Assembly (NCBI GenBank): GCA_035524335.1
Contig: DATKPE010000008.1
Span: forward strand, 1 to 64,000
Source of the DNA: DATKPE01 sp035524335
GTDB taxonomy: Bacteria; Bacteroidota; Ignavibacteria; UBA10030; SZUA-254
Reading direction: 5' to 3'
DNA length: 64,000 bases
Below the pieces are notes generated by a model. The model ran no database searches. It was given only the letters and a program-made list of their open reading frames with translations, and had not been told where the DNA came from. Within the stretch, counting starts at the first letter, position 1. Each line of letters opens with the position of its first letter. Below are positions 9,333 to 19,262 of the stretch, in pieces. The translations under genes and the position numbers were made by a program.

Positions 9333-10260
9333 GCCCTCCCCCCTTCCCGCCGCTCTCCGCGGCGCCGACCAGCTGGATGAAGATCAGATTCAGCGACGGC
9401 TGGGCAACCTCGAATTTCCGGATCTCCAGCTTCGCAGGGTGCGCCAATACAGACCGGAGCAGCTGCGACGTTCCCATGGCCGGGTCGAGCGAGAACTCCG
9501 AATAATTTTCATACCTCACCATTCCCCTGATGCCCGGGAGCTCCGCAAGAAAGGATCCGTCACCTTCGTACTCGATCCGGACGGCCTGGGTGCCGAAGCG
9601 GTTCTTCACCTCCCCCAGGGGCCCCTGGACGACGACCTTTCCCTTGTTGATGAGACAGATCGCATCGCAGAGTTTTTCCGCCTGGTCCATCACATGAGTC
9701 GAAAAGATGATCGCGGTCCCCTTCTTTTTGAGTTCCATCAGGATCTCGGTCAGGAGAACCTGGTTGAGCGGATCGAGGCCCGAATAGGGCTCGTCGAGGA
9801 CCAGAAGGGACGGTTCGTGGAGGATCGCGAGAATGAACTGCACCTTCTGCTGGTTTCCCTTGGAGAGCTCTTCCACCTTCCGGTTATAATACGTGAGCAG
9901 ATCGAACCGCTTCAGAAGATCATAGGCGCGGCGCCGGGACTCGGCGGCGGAAAGACCGCGGAGGCTGGCGAAATAGAGAATGGTGTTGATGAGCGTGCTT
10001 TTGCGGTAGAGACCGCGTTCTTCGGGGAGATAGCCGATGGCGTTCTGAACCGGGGGTGAAAAGGGCTTTCCGTCGAAAAGGATAGCGCCGGCGTCGGGAC
10101 GGATGATGTTGAGGATCATCCGGATGGTGGTCGATTTCCCGGCGCCGTTCGGTCCGAGAAGCCCCAGGATTTCGCCGCGCCGGACTTCGAGGGAGACCCC
10201 GTCGACCGCCGTCACCGTCGCATACTGTTTCCTGATGTCCGAGACGCTGACCATGGTCAT
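9325..10260 (-). CDS. ABC transporter ATP-binding protein, NatA-like
   Basis: This nucleotide-binding subunit partners the permease that overlaps its 3' end. Walker A is GPNGAGKST, the signature is LSKGNQQKV, and Walker B is LLVLDEPYSGLDP. It also has the H-loop STHVMDQAEKLCD and a C-terminal extension of about 90 residues (VRIEYEGDGSF...) typical of the NatA/YhaQ group. I place the start at 10,260, where ATGA overlaps the asnS stop. A longer in-frame reading up to 10,404 exists but lies within asnS and lacks conserved residues. The product is about 311 residues. Function is ATP-driven export with the NatB-like permease. Confidence 0.92.
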   Translation of the reverse strand: MTMVSVSDIRKQYATVTAVDGVSLEVRRGEILGLLGPNGAGKSTTIRMILNIIRPDAGAILFDGKPFSPPVQNAIGYLPEERGLYRKSTLINTILYFASLRGLSAAESRRRAYDLLKRFDLLTYYNRKVEELSKGNQQKVQFILAILHEPSLLVLDEPYSGLDPLNQVLLTEILMELKKKGTAIIFSTHVMDQAEKLCDAICLINKGKVVVQGPLGEVKNRFGTQAVRIEYEGDGSFLAELPGIRGMVRYENYSEFSLDPAMGTSQLLRSVLAHPAKLEIRKFEVAQPSLNLIFIQLVGAAESGGKGGGHE

Positions 10261-11552
10261 GGGGTCAGCCGGTAGATCATGCGGGGGAAGGGAATGGTTT
10301 CGCGGACATGGTCGAGTCCGCAGATCCAGGCGACGGTCCGCTCGATGCCGAGACCGAAACCGGCGTGCGGCACCGATCCGTAGCGCCGGAGGTCGAGATA
10401 CCATTCGAACGCCGATTGCGGGAGGCCGTGTTCGCTGATGCGGGCGACGAGGGCGTCGTAATCGTCTTCGCGCTGGCTCCCGCCGATGATCTCCCCGTAC
10501 CCTTCGGGGGCGAGCACGTCCATTGCAAGGGCGAGTTCGGGATGTTCCGGATCCCGTTTCATATAAAACGCCTTTATTTTGGCCGGATACCTGTGCACGA
10601 TGACCGGGCGGTCGAAATTCTCGGAGATGATGGTCTCGTCCCCTCCGCCGAAATCATTTCCCCATTCGAACGACGGCATTTTCTTCTTCAGGATCTCCAC
10701 TGCCTCGGAATAGCTGATTTTGGGGAGCGGCTTCCGGACATTTTCCAGAAATCGTGTGTTGCGTTCCAGCACCTTCAGTTCTTCCGAACGGTGCCGCAGA
10801 ACGGATGTGACGATGTGCTCCAGGAACTCTTCGGCCAGTTCCATATTGTCGTTCAGGTCGTTGAAGGCGACCTCCGGTTCGACCATCCAGAACTCCGTCA
10901 GGTGGCGGCGGGTTTTCGATTTTTCGGCCCGGAAGGTCGGTCCGAAGACGTAGACCTTCCCGAACGCCATCGCCCCCGCTTCTCCATAGAGCTGGCCCGA
11001 CTGGGTAAGGTAGGCCTTGCCGAGGTCGAAATAGTCTGTTTCGAAAAGGGTCGATGTCCCCTCGCAGGCCGCCGGGGTGAAGATCGGCGCGTCGAGCAGG
11101 GTGAAACCCCGGTTATCGAAAAATTCCCTGATGGACGATATGATCTGATGCCGGATCCGGAGGATTGCATGCTGTTTGGCCGATCTGAGCCAGAGGTGGC
11201 GGAGATCCATGAGAAATTCGACTCCATGCTCCTTCGGCGTGATCGGGTACTCCCGCGCTATACTCAGAATCCTGAGGCCGCTGACCTCCATCTCGTAGCC
11301 GCCGGGGGCGCGCCCTTCGGCCTTTATCCTGCCGGTCACCGCAACGGAAGATTCCTGGCTGAGGGTGTCGAAGCTTTCAAATTCCTGTTCCCCGACGGAT
11401 CCCTTCACCATGACGCACTGGAGAAGGCCGGTGCCGTCGCGGAGGATGAGGAAACGGATTTTTCCGCCGGACCGTTTGTTATACACCCACCCGCTGACGG
11501 TGATAGTCTCGCCAACGTGATCTTTCAGCTGTTCAATATAAACGCGCGACAT
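10257..11552 (-). CDS. asnS: Asparaginyl-tRNA synthetase
   Basis: This class IIb aminoacyl-tRNA synthetase charges tRNA-Asn. The 431 residues start with an OB-fold anticodon-binding domain (about 1-110, beginning VYIEQLKDHVGETITVSGWV). The catalytic core follows: motif 2 around TFRAEKSKTRRHLTEFWMVE and motif 3 around GFGLGIERTVAWICGL. Length and motifs match AsnRS. The AspRS/AsnRS distinction is supported by the compact N-terminus and the EPEVAFNDL segment, without the bacterial AspRS insertion. It sits between the nitrilase-family gene and natA, whose start overlaps its stop. Confidence 0.95.
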   Translation of the reverse strand: MSRVYIEQLKDHVGETITVSGWVYNKRSGGKIRFLILRDGTGLLQCVMVKGSVGEQEFESFDTLSQESSVAVTGRIKAEGRAPGGYEMEVSGLRILSIAREYPITPKEHGVEFLMDLRHLWLRSAKQHAILRIRHQIISSIREFFDNRGFTLLDAPIFTPAACEGTSTLFETDYFDLGKAYLTQSGQLYGEAGAMAFGKVYVFGPTFRAEKSKTRRHLTEFWMVEPEVAFNDLNDNMELAEEFLEHIVTSVLRHRSEELKVLERNTRFLENVRKPLPKISYSEAVEILKKKMPSFEWGNDFGGGDETIISENFDRPVIVHRYPAKIKAFYMKRDPEHPELALAMDVLAPEGYGEIIGGSQREDDYDALVARISEHGLPQSAFEWYLDLRRYGSVPHAGFGLGIERTVAWICGLDHVRETIPFPRMIYRLTP

Positions 11553-11593
11553 ACGATTCCGTGTTGTTCGTGAATAGACATTCGTGTGGATCT

Positions 11594-12445
11594 CTACCTG
11601 CCGGCGACGATCCGGTTCAGCTCCGCAAGCGTGAGCTCCGCATTCTCGTCGAGAAAATGGCGCGACATGCGGCGTGCGCGCCGGAGTTCGTTGCCGTCGA
11701 GCTCCGCGAAGAGCAGATCCTCCTCGAAGAGCCGGGCACTGCCGACCGTCTCGCCCGAGGGGGAAATCACTTCGGATCCTCCCCAGAAGCTGACGCCGTC
11801 TTCGAATCCGACCCTGTTGCAGAACACGATGTACGTGCTCAGCAACCGCGCAAGCGCACGGTGCTGTTCGGTATTCATGCGTGCGACGGCGATCCGTTCC
11901 TCGCTGCCGGCAAGCCTCGTCGGGCTGGCGGCGATGCAGACGATCGCCTCGGCGCCGTCGAGGGCGAGAAGATACGGGACGGAGAGATGCCAGAGATCCT
12001 CGCAGACGAGGACGCCGATCCGTCCGATCCGGGTCGCACAGGAGCGGATCTGCCGGCCCGGGCTGAAGTACCTCAGCTCCTCGAACATTCCATAGGTCGG
12101 CGGATAGATCTTCCGGTGTACCGTCCGGACGGTGCCGTTCTCCAGGAGAAAGGCGGCGTTATGAATTCCGTAGCGGTCCGACTCCTCGACCGAACCGAGG
12201 ATGACCGAACAGTCGGCCGTTTCGCGCAGGAGCGGCGCCAGCGTCCCGGGGGCATCGGCGCGGAGCGGGACCGTCCAGTTGAGATCGCGGAGGGAATAGC
12301 CGGTCAGGCTGAGCTCGGGAAACACGATCAGCTCCGCCCCTCCCTCACGCGCCTTGCGGATCGCCTGAAGATGGGTTGCAATATTTGCGTCCAGGTTGCC
12401 GACGGCCGCATCTGTCTGGGCGACGGCAATACGATGTCGTTTCAT
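11594..12445 (-). CDS. Carbon-nitrogen hydrolase (nitrilase superfamily)
   Basis: This 283-residue amidase-fold enzyme has the complete Glu-Lys-Cys triad: E44 in FPELSLTGY, K112 in HRKIYPP and C148 in VCEDLWH. These hydrolases cleave amide or nitrile C-N bonds. The HRKIYPPTYGMFEE and VCEDLWH segments resemble the glutaminase domain of NAD synthetases and N-carbamoyl-type amidases, but no synthetase domain follows, so it is a stand-alone enzyme. The substrate is not identifiable. It lies 41 bp upstream of asnS. A glutamine or deaminated-glutathione amidase role is possible but unproven. Confidence 0.85.
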   Translation of the reverse strand: MKRHRIAVAQTDAAVGNLDANIATHLQAIRKAREGGAELIVFPELSLTGYSLRDLNWTVPLRADAPGTLAPLLRETADCSVILGSVEESDRYGIHNAAFLLENGTVRTVHRKIYPPTYGMFEELRYFSPGRQIRSCATRIGRIGVLVCEDLWHLSVPYLLALDGAEAIVCIAASPTRLAGSEERIAVARMNTEQHRALARLLSTYIVFCNRVGFEDGVSFWGGSEVISPSGETVGSARLFEEDLLFAELDGNELRRARRMSRHFLDENAELTLAELNRIVAGR

Positions 12446-12542
12446 TCAGCAGTTATCCTCTGCACCGGTGGCCGGGAAACGGGTCAGGTAGGCTGGGATG
12501 GCTTCCGCCGGATGCCGGACACGGCGTCAGCCGGATGATCGA

Positions 12543-13217
12543 TCAGGAAAGATCGAGCATCTTGATGTCCTTGATGTATTTGATGGTCTTGTCGACTTTC
12601 AGCGATTTCAGCTTCTCAAGTTTTTTGAGGATCCGTTCGACGTTGTCCTCGATGTATTTCAGATACTGTTTATTGGCTTCGGTGAGGCCGTTGGTCCGGA
12701 AATCCTCCGCGAGGACCTTCATTTGTTTCACGGGGTCTTCAAAGTCGTGAATAAAGCCTGCGAGCGTCTTGTGGATGGCGGTCAGCCTCTGCTGACTCAC
12801 CTCCAGCTCGGTTTTCTGTTTCTGGAGCCGTTTCTTTTCGACCACGGTCAAAACCGTTTTCGGGAGCACCGGCGAGGAGATTTCTTCCTTCACGAGGTAG
12901 TCGTCGACGCCGAGTTTCATGACGTCGAGCGCGAGTTCGAAATCCTTGTTGACCGTAAGGAAGACGATCGGCACGTCGATCCTACGGTTTTTGATTTCGC
13001 GGGTGATCTCGAGGCCGTTCCGGCCGGGAAGAAAATAATCCATCAGGATCACGTCGTACGTCTGATCCTCCGCGAGCGCGTTCATCGCGTCGGTATAATT
13101 TTCGGTCCAGGTGATCGCAAACAAATCCTTCTGAAACCGGTGCAGGAAGACCTGCACCAGTTTTGCGAAATCCTTGTTATCCTCTATCAGAAGTATCCGA
13201 ATGGTCCCTGTCTGCAC
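12543..13217 (-). CDS. Response regulator with a receiver domain fused to a catalytic-domain-less DHp-like helical region
   Basis: This 224-residue protein has a canonical receiver (about 5-125): acidic pair E12/D13, phospho-acceptor D60 in LMDYFLPG, T88 in FLTVN and K110 in YLVKEE. Instead of a DNA-binding or enzymatic output, residues 130-224 form a charged, likely coiled-coil helical region. It contains GFIHDFEDPVKQM, close to a histidine-kinase H-box, with H157 at the phosphorylatable position, and no ATPase domain follows. It starts 12 bp after the giant sensor kinase stop, so it is almost surely its partner. It could be a phosphotransfer protein, a dimerisation adaptor or a kinase relic. 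Confidence 0.85.
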   Translation of the reverse strand: MQTGTIRILLIEDNKDFAKLVQVFLHRFQKDLFAITWTENYTDAMNALAEDQTYDVILMDYFLPGRNGLEITREIKNRRIDVPIVFLTVNKDFELALDVMKLGVDDYLVKEEISSPVLPKTVLTVVEKKRLQKQKTELEVSQQRLTAIHKTLAGFIHDFEDPVKQMKVLAEDFRTNGLTEANKQYLKYIEDNVERILKKLEKLKSLKVDKTIKYIKDIKMLDLS

Positions 13218-13229
13218 GCGAAATTCCCG

Positions 13230-16200
13230 TTACACCTGTGATGCCGGTATTGTAAGGTAAAATGTCGAACCCTTGTTCACTTCAGATTCGACCCAGATGG
13301 CGCCCTTATGCATTTCAACGATCTTTTTGACGATGGCCAGGCCGGCGCCGCTTCCCTCATATTCTTCCCGCCGGTGCAGGCGCTGGAAGATGATGAAAAT
13401 CTTCTCGAAAAACTCCTTTTCGATGCCGATGCCGTTGTCCCGGACGAAGAAAAGATAGTAATTATTTTCCGCATTTCGAAATCCGATCTCAACGACCGGA
13501 TCGGGCTTATCGTTGAATTTTATGGCATTTCCGATAAGGTTGCGGAACAGTACCTTCAGATGGGTCTCATTCCCCCACACCTCCGGCAGATTCCCGGGCA
13601 GGAGGAGACGGACATTCTTCTGGCGGATCGTAAAGGCCATGTCCTGTCTGATCTCTTCCAGCATTTTCTTCATCGGGACCGCGCCGGACGATTCGGACGG
13701 CCTGCTGACGCGCGAGAGCATGAGCAGATCGTCGATCAGCCCCTTCATCCGCGTCGCCGCCCCCACCACCGAATCGAGGTAATCCTTTCCCTCCTTCTCG
13801 ATGATTCCCGCGTAATCCGCATGGAGGATCCGGCTGAACCCTTCGATGCTGATAAGCGGTTCCTTGAGATCGTGCGACACGACATAGGTGAAATCGTCCA
13901 GCTCCTTGTTCCTCCTCCTCAATTCCTCCGTGATGCGGAGGGTTTCCTCGTAGAGGCGGCCCTTCTCAAGGGCGATGGCCGCCAGACTGGCGAGACTTTC
14001 CAGCAGCAGACGCTGATCGTCGCGATAGGAGGAACCCGGCACCGACATCAGGGTGATCACACCCACCGCGGTCCCCTTGGAGAGCATTGCAACGGCCATG
14101 ACCGAGCGATCCTCGCCGAACCAGGAGTCGCCGCTGTCGAGGACGATATATTCCGGGGAGGATTCGGGCAGTCTGTGGACGGTATGGAAGGACTGGATGT
14201 CGAGCCGGTCGTGCTCGGGCGTGACGGCAAAATGTCCCGACTGCGTCTTCGTCGCGGCGTCACAGAGGGTGATGTCGAGCCGGGAGAACGGAATCAGGTG
14301 ATCGATGTTCTCCGCCACCACGCGGATGATCTGGTCGACCTCCAGCACCGAGGTAAGCCGCGCCGAGAGATCGTAGAGGGCCGTCAGACGCCCGACCTGC
14401 GAACGGAGTTCGTTGTAGAGGCGCGTCGTCTCCACCGCCGCCCCAAGCTGATTGCCGACCAGGGAAAGGATCTGGCGGTCCTGCTCCGTGAAATGGTGCG
14501 CGGAGGTGTAAAAGAGATCGAGAACACCGACGACGCGGTCTTTCGAGACAAGAGGAATGACCGCCATCGTCTGAATGCCGGCGGACCGGAGCAGGGGGCG
14601 GTTTTCGTGCTGAATCCGGCCGTCTTCCGGGGCGTCGCTCATGATGAAGATCGGCTCGCGGGTCCGGTACGTCTGGCCTGTCGCGGACCGGGCGATATCG
14701 AGCTTCAGCGGCTCGGGGAGAACCGTAGTGGTGAGCCCCACCTTCCTGATCGCAACCAGCTCGGAAAGGTCGTCTCCGGGGAAAAATGCGATGATCCCGT
14801 CGGCTTTTACGACCCGCTGGAGGAGGGTGAGGGCGGTGTCGAGCATTTCACCGGTGTCGACCGCCGTATTGACGAATGTGGCGATTTCGTTCAGGGTGAG
14901 AAGCTGTTCGTTGAATTCACGGAGCTTCGTTTCGCTCCGTTTCAATGCGGTAATATCGGTATGGGTGAACACCAGACCCTTCACCCTGTCGCCGGAGCTC
15001 ATCGGCGTAATGATGATCTGATAGACCCGTTCGTCGGTCGGGAACCGGTGCGTGTACTCCTCCGAGAACATCTTGATCTTCCCGGCGATCAGATCGGGGA
15101 TGACCTGGCGGAACATCGCCCGGAGCTCGTCCGAAGGGAGCACCTCGAACAGATCCCTCCCGTAATATTCCGACGCTCCGGCAATGCCGGCCTGATGGAA
15201 GAAATGATTCCAGGCCAGATTCACCTCCCGTAGTCTGCACTGGTCATCCACCGTATAGACGATGCTGTCGAGCGAATCGAGCAGGGTCCTGATGTAGGCA
15301 GAATCTTCCCGGACCTGCCGGAACAGGGCGACCCGGTCGATGATCGTGCCGAGATGCTGTGCGAGCGGCTGGAGTATTTCAATGTGGTCCTGGGTGAAGA
15401 CGTCGCGTTTCGTGCTTCCGATATTGAGGGTTCCCGCAATCCGTCCTTTGAGGCGGAACGGGATCGACAGCTGGGTTTCGACACCCTTCAGAACCGAATC
15501 GAGTCCCTGATAGGCGGGATCGCTCTGGATGTTGTTGACGATGACCGGGGACGACTGTTCGAGGACGAATCGCGATACGGTCCGGTCGACGGGAATGACG
15601 TCCCCCGGGACACGGGTGGTATCGCCGGAGACGGCAAAGACACGGAGACCGGTATATCCCTCGGTAAACAGGCCGACATTGATGAAGGTTGCGGGAAGGA
15701 GGGCGGTGATTTCCTGGCTGAGAAATCCGAAGATTTCCTCGAAATCGTTCGTTTCGTTGGCCTTGCTGACGACTCTGTTGATGAGTTCGATCTGCTTGTT
15801 CCGGCGGGCGATGTCGTTCATGAGCCGTACGCGATCGGTGATATCGCGCGCGACGCTGAGCATGGCGATCGGTTCGCCGAGCGAATTCCGGAGGAGGGTC
15901 GTGCTGAGACTCAGCGGAATACGCCGCCCGTCCTTCGTCCGCCAGGTCATATCGAAATCGTGCAGCCAGTTTTTCTCCCGGAGGGACGTGATCCAGAGGA
16001 TGTAGCGGCCCATCTCCTCTTCCACGAGCCAGGGATACGGAAACGTGCAGTTGATCGCATCGGCGGCGGGGTACCCGAGCATGCGCTCGAACGATTTATT
16101 GATCTGCCGCACCGTGCCGTCCAGGTCGGTGATGATGAAGATATCGCCCATCGCGTCGATGACGTTGCGCAGGATCTGCTCCGACGTCCGGAGCGCCGTT

Positions 16201-19196
16201 TCCCGCGCCTGCATGTCGGAGACATCGGCGAGAAGGACGACGGCTTGGCGAACGGCGCCGTCGGGGTCCGGAACGGGAGCGCATTTCATCCAGCAGTGGC
16301 GCGCGGCCGCCTGCTGTTTTTTCTGCCTCAGTCTCGCTCCGTCCGTTTCCCCCCTCTCCCCTGCGAAGGCGCGTTTGAGGAGCTGTGCAATGGCGGCTTC
16401 ATCGTCGGGATGAAATATCTCGGTGATCAGTTTTCCGGTCAGATCGGCCTGTTCCCGGCCGGTCAGCTTCTCCATTTCCGCGTTCACGGCGGAAATCCGC
16501 CACTGGGCGTCGCACGTCGCGACGGCATCGGGCATCATGGCAACGATCCGCTCACCGTGCCGGAGACGCTCTTCCAGATCGCCGACCAGACTCCTTTCCG
16601 CGGTCGTGTCCCGGAGGATGCCGACGTACCCGCTGATCCTTTCGTCTTTGCCGTACTGCACGGTGAGGGTGTCGCGGGCGGAAATCGGGGTAGCCTTTCC
16701 CTTGGGGAATATGCGGTACTCCGCCGTGTGCCGCTCGCGGATATCCGAAAGTCGCGTCGCCCGTTCGAGGAGAACCCGCTTATCATCCTGATGGAGGAGG
16801 CTGAGCCAGAGAGACCTGTTCCGGAGGAACTCCCTCGGCCGGTAACCGAGCATCTGTTCAATGTTCTCGGTGACCGTGAGCAGAACACCGTCCGGCGACA
16901 GCTGGTAGTAGACATCCTCCCCGTTCGCGGTCATCGCACGGAGTTGGGAGAGCTCGTTTTCCAGCTGTTCGATCGTTCTCCCGCGGGCGAGCGAGGCGCC
17001 GAGTTCCCTCCCGATGAGGGAATAGAGGCGGTGGGAATAGACCGGGGTCATTTCCGGATCGGTCGATGCCAGGAGGACAAACCCGACCACGTTCATCCCG
17101 GAAAGGAGCGGCACAAGTCCGAGCGTGTGAATGTGCGCCGCATGGAAGAGCGACCGGTGCGGAAGATACGCGGGATACGCGGAGAGAAGGAATTGATGGG
17201 GTTCCTGCGTCTTTGCAAGAAAACCGCCGAGTCCTTCCCCCGCAGGAAGATGCGCCAGTTTTTCGGTAATGAGAACCGGGAGGTTCCGGTGGGACGACAG
17301 GTCGAACTCATCCGTGCCGGGATTGTGGAGAAAGAGGCCGGCGCATTTCCAGGAGAAAACCGAGGTGAATTTCTGGATCGCCGCCGCCGCCACCCTCGGG
17401 ATATCGGCCCGCACGTGAAGCGATTCCAGCAGACCGTTCAGGTATTCGAGCTCCTCGCCGAACTGACCGGCATCGGCCTTCCACTGGATTTCCTCCGAGG
17501 CATCTTCGTACAGAAGCAGAAGGTCCCCTCCCATATCGGCAGGCATCGCCGCCGTCGCCCGCAGGGTATACGCGGTTCCCGCGGCACTCACCGCGCGGAC
17601 GAGAAACGATCTGACCGGCTGACGCTGAAACTGCTTCCGCGCACACTGTTCCGTGAGCACCGACGTCTCTTTTTGCTGTTCGATCAGTGTGTGAGGCCTG
17701 CCCTCCACCTCGTTCAGGTCGGAAAAACCGAAATATTTCAGGAACCCGGCGTTGCAGTAGACGAATTTCCCGTCCCGGACAAGCGCGGCGGGACCGGGAA
17801 GGCGCTCCAGCATCCGCGCCCTCAGCTCAAGCCGGTCCCGGAGCCGGATGAGGGCCGTAATATCGGTCAGGGATATCTGGATGGAGCGTTCACCGCGGAA
17901 CGTGACCGGGGCGACAGCCGCCTGACATATGGCCGTGTCACCGCCGGCCCGGCGGACATTCAGGACCAGGGACCTGCTCTGTTTCTCTTCAGCGCGGCCT
18001 GCGGTCTGCCGGATCTGCCGTACTCCCTCTGCCGTAAACAGGTCGGCCGGCGACGGCAGGGGCGCTTCCTCCGAAACGGGATAGCCGAATGTCTCCCGGA
18101 AGGATCTGCTGAGGAAACTGATCTTCCGATCCTGAAGCAGGACAAAGGGGAGAGTCTGCTCTTCCAGAAACGTGTGGAACGCGTGTTCAAGTTCCTCGGC
18201 GTGCCGGGAAACCGCCGCCTCGTCGGTGGTATCCCGCAGAAAAGCGTAGTTCAGACCGCGGCCGACAGATACACAATGGGCAGTCACATGCCGGAGCTGT
18301 CTCCCCCGCCTGAAGGCGAATGAAACGGTTCCGCTCTTCTGCTCACCGATGGCAAGGATAAATCTCCCGAGGCGGAAGCTGTGTCCCGGTTCGAGCCTTC
18401 CCCGGAACTGGCCGGCCAGGAACTCGTCGCGGGAAACGCCCAGCAATGCGAGCGCACGGAGGTTGAGATCGACCGGTTCCCTCTTCCCCCGGAATCGTGC
18501 AAGCGGTTCGGAGAATTTCTGAAACAATTCCCCGGTGAAATCCGGGACGTCCGCGGTGGGCGATGAACCGGGCTCTGCCGGTGCAGATGCTCCGTCTGCG
18601 GACAGGGAAAGCCTGAACATGCGGCGCGATTCCAGCGCCGGTTTGTAGCGGTGTTTGATTGTGACGGGCAGGATGTGCATCTCCCCGCCGGTCAGCACTA
18701 CTTCCGCACAGATATCCGCCCGATCCTTGAGGTACGCCAGGTCGGAGAGCGGGACGGCGCCGCGCGTGACATTCCCGAAGAGGATGCACCCGCGTTTCGC
18801 AGTCTCCCCGGCAAGAACGTCGAACCAATCCCGGATTCCGACACCCTTTCCGGACTGAAGGGAAGCGAGATCTTCGATAAGGATGATCGTCCCGGGCGTA
18901 ATGCCCCTGAGCGTCTTCAGGAGCGTTCTGCGGAGAACTGCGGAATGCCTGACGGCAGGTTCGACAGTTCTCTGGAGAAAACGTCTGGAGACATCATAAA
19001 ACCGGGGAAGCGGTCTGCCGGGCGCTGAGAGGAGGAGAAATCTGGATCTGTGGGAAGCTGATGCCGTCCATGCCGCGCACCAGGTGAGCCAAGCGGCGGG
19101 AGCGTCGGAGAGAAGGAGCAGAGACTCCCCGGTGTTCAATCCTCCGCAGAACTCGTCAAACGCGCTGAAACCTGTCGGGATGTTGTGCTGTGGCAT
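13230..19196 (-). CDS. Giant multi-PAS/GAF sensor histidine kinase with a degenerate KaiC/RecA-like N-terminus
   Basis: This is a 1,988-residue predicted soluble kinase. Residues 1-200 resemble a KaiC/RecA ATPase (PTGFSAFDEFCGGLNTGESLLLLS, split here as two motifs around residue 20), but the P-loop lysine and threonine are missing. About six PAS domains and four GAF domains follow in mixed order, for example VYYQLSPDGVLLTV, FIITDLDGTVRQINKSFERM and GFLSQEITALLPATFINVGL. The C-terminus has an H-box SHDLKEP (H at about 1775), an N-box RNLIGNAIKF and G-boxes RDNGIGI and GSGAGLAI. No membrane helix or receiver is seen. It likely senses several cytoplasmic cues and signals to the response regulator 12 bp downstream. 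Domain counts are by eye. Confidence 0.9.
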   Translation of the reverse strand: MPQHNIPTGFSAFDEFCGGLNTGESLLLLSDAPAAWLTWCAAWTASASHRSRFLLLSAPGRPLPRFYDVSRRFLQRTVEPAVRHSAVLRRTLLKTLRGITPGTIILIEDLASLQSGKGVGIRDWFDVLAGETAKRGCILFGNVTRGAVPLSDLAYLKDRADICAEVVLTGGEMHILPVTIKHRYKPALESRRMFRLSLSADGASAPAEPGSSPTADVPDFTGELFQKFSEPLARFRGKREPVDLNLRALALLGVSRDEFLAGQFRGRLEPGHSFRLGRFILAIGEQKSGTVSFAFRRGRQLRHVTAHCVSVGRGLNYAFLRDTTDEAAVSRHAEELEHAFHTFLEEQTLPFVLLQDRKISFLSRSFRETFGYPVSEEAPLPSPADLFTAEGVRQIRQTAGRAEEKQSRSLVLNVRRAGGDTAICQAAVAPVTFRGERSIQISLTDITALIRLRDRLELRARMLERLPGPAALVRDGKFVYCNAGFLKYFGFSDLNEVEGRPHTLIEQQKETSVLTEQCARKQFQRQPVRSFLVRAVSAAGTAYTLRATAAMPADMGGDLLLLYEDASEEIQWKADAGQFGEELEYLNGLLESLHVRADIPRVAAAAIQKFTSVFSWKCAGLFLHNPGTDEFDLSSHRNLPVLITEKLAHLPAGEGLGGFLAKTQEPHQFLLSAYPAYLPHRSLFHAAHIHTLGLVPLLSGMNVVGFVLLASTDPEMTPVYSHRLYSLIGRELGASLARGRTIEQLENELSQLRAMTANGEDVYYQLSPDGVLLTVTENIEQMLGYRPREFLRNRSLWLSLLHQDDKRVLLERATRLSDIRERHTAEYRIFPKGKATPISARDTLTVQYGKDERISGYVGILRDTTAERSLVGDLEERLRHGERIVAMMPDAVATCDAQWRISAVNAEMEKLTGREQADLTGKLITEIFHPDDEAAIAQLLKRAFAGERGETDGARLRQKKQQAAARHCWMKCAPVPDPDGAVRQAVVLLADVSDMQARETALRTSEQILRNVIDAMGDIFIITDLDGTVRQINKSFERMLGYPAADAINCTFPYPWLVEEEMGRYILWITSLREKNWLHDFDMTWRTKDGRRIPLSLSTTLLRNSLGEPIAMLSVARDITDRVRLMNDIARRNKQIELINRVVSKANETNDFEEIFGFLSQEITALLPATFINVGLFTEGYTGLRVFAVSGDTTRVPGDVIPVDRTVSRFVLEQSSPVIVNNIQSDPAYQGLDSVLKGVETQLSIPFRLKGRIAGTLNIGSTKRDVFTQDHIEILQPLAQHLGTIIDRVALFRQVREDSAYIRTLLDSLDSIVYTVDDQCRLREVNLAWNHFFHQAGIAGASEYYGRDLFEVLPSDELRAMFRQVIPDLIAGKIKMFSEEYTHRFPTDERVYQIIITPMSSGDRVKGLVFTHTDITALKRSETKLREFNEQLLTLNEIATFVNTAVDTGEMLDTALTLLQRVVKADGIIAFFPGDDLSELVAIRKVGLTTTVLPEPLKLDIARSATGQTYRTREPIFIMSDAPEDGRIQHENRPLLRSAGIQTMAVIPLVSKDRVVGVLDLFYTSAHHFTEQDRQILSLVGNQLGAAVETTRLYNELRSQVGRLTALYDLSARLTSVLEVDQIIRVVAENIDHLIPFSRLDITLCDAATKTQSGHFAVTPEHDRLDIQSFHTVHRLPESSPEYIVLDSGDSWFGEDRSVMAVAMLSKGTAVGVITLMSVPGSSYRDDQRLLLESLASLAAIALEKGRLYEETLRITEELRRRNKELDDFTYVVSHDLKEPLISIEGFSRILHADYAGIIEKEGKDYLDSVVGAATRMKGLIDDLLMLSRVSRPSESSGAVPMKKMLEEIRQDMAFTIRQKNVRLLLPGNLPEVWGNETHLKVLFRNLIGNAIKFNDKPDPVVEIGFRNAENNYYLFFVRDNGIGIEKEFFEKIFIIFQRLHRREEYEGSGAGLAIVKKIVEMHKGAIWVESEVNKGSTFYLTIPASQV

Positions 19197-19262
19197 CGAA
19201 AACGGAAGTTCTTTCCGGAATCTGCGAACTCGGCAGATGCCGGTCGCGGATCATGAAAACAG

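Noticed and set aside
10261..10404. N-terminal extension of the NatA-like ATPase
   Set aside because: The extra 48 codons lie inside asnS and are basic and unconserved; the ATGA overlap at 10,260 gives the normal ATPase N-terminus.
5586..18323. Long plus-strand open readings opposite nuoL (5,586-7,184) and the giant kinase (15,354-18,323)
   Set aside because: They are antisense to clearly conserved genes, rich in Arg, Gly, Asp and Glu as expected for the shadow frame of GC-rich codons, and have no recognisable motifs or ribosome-binding sites.
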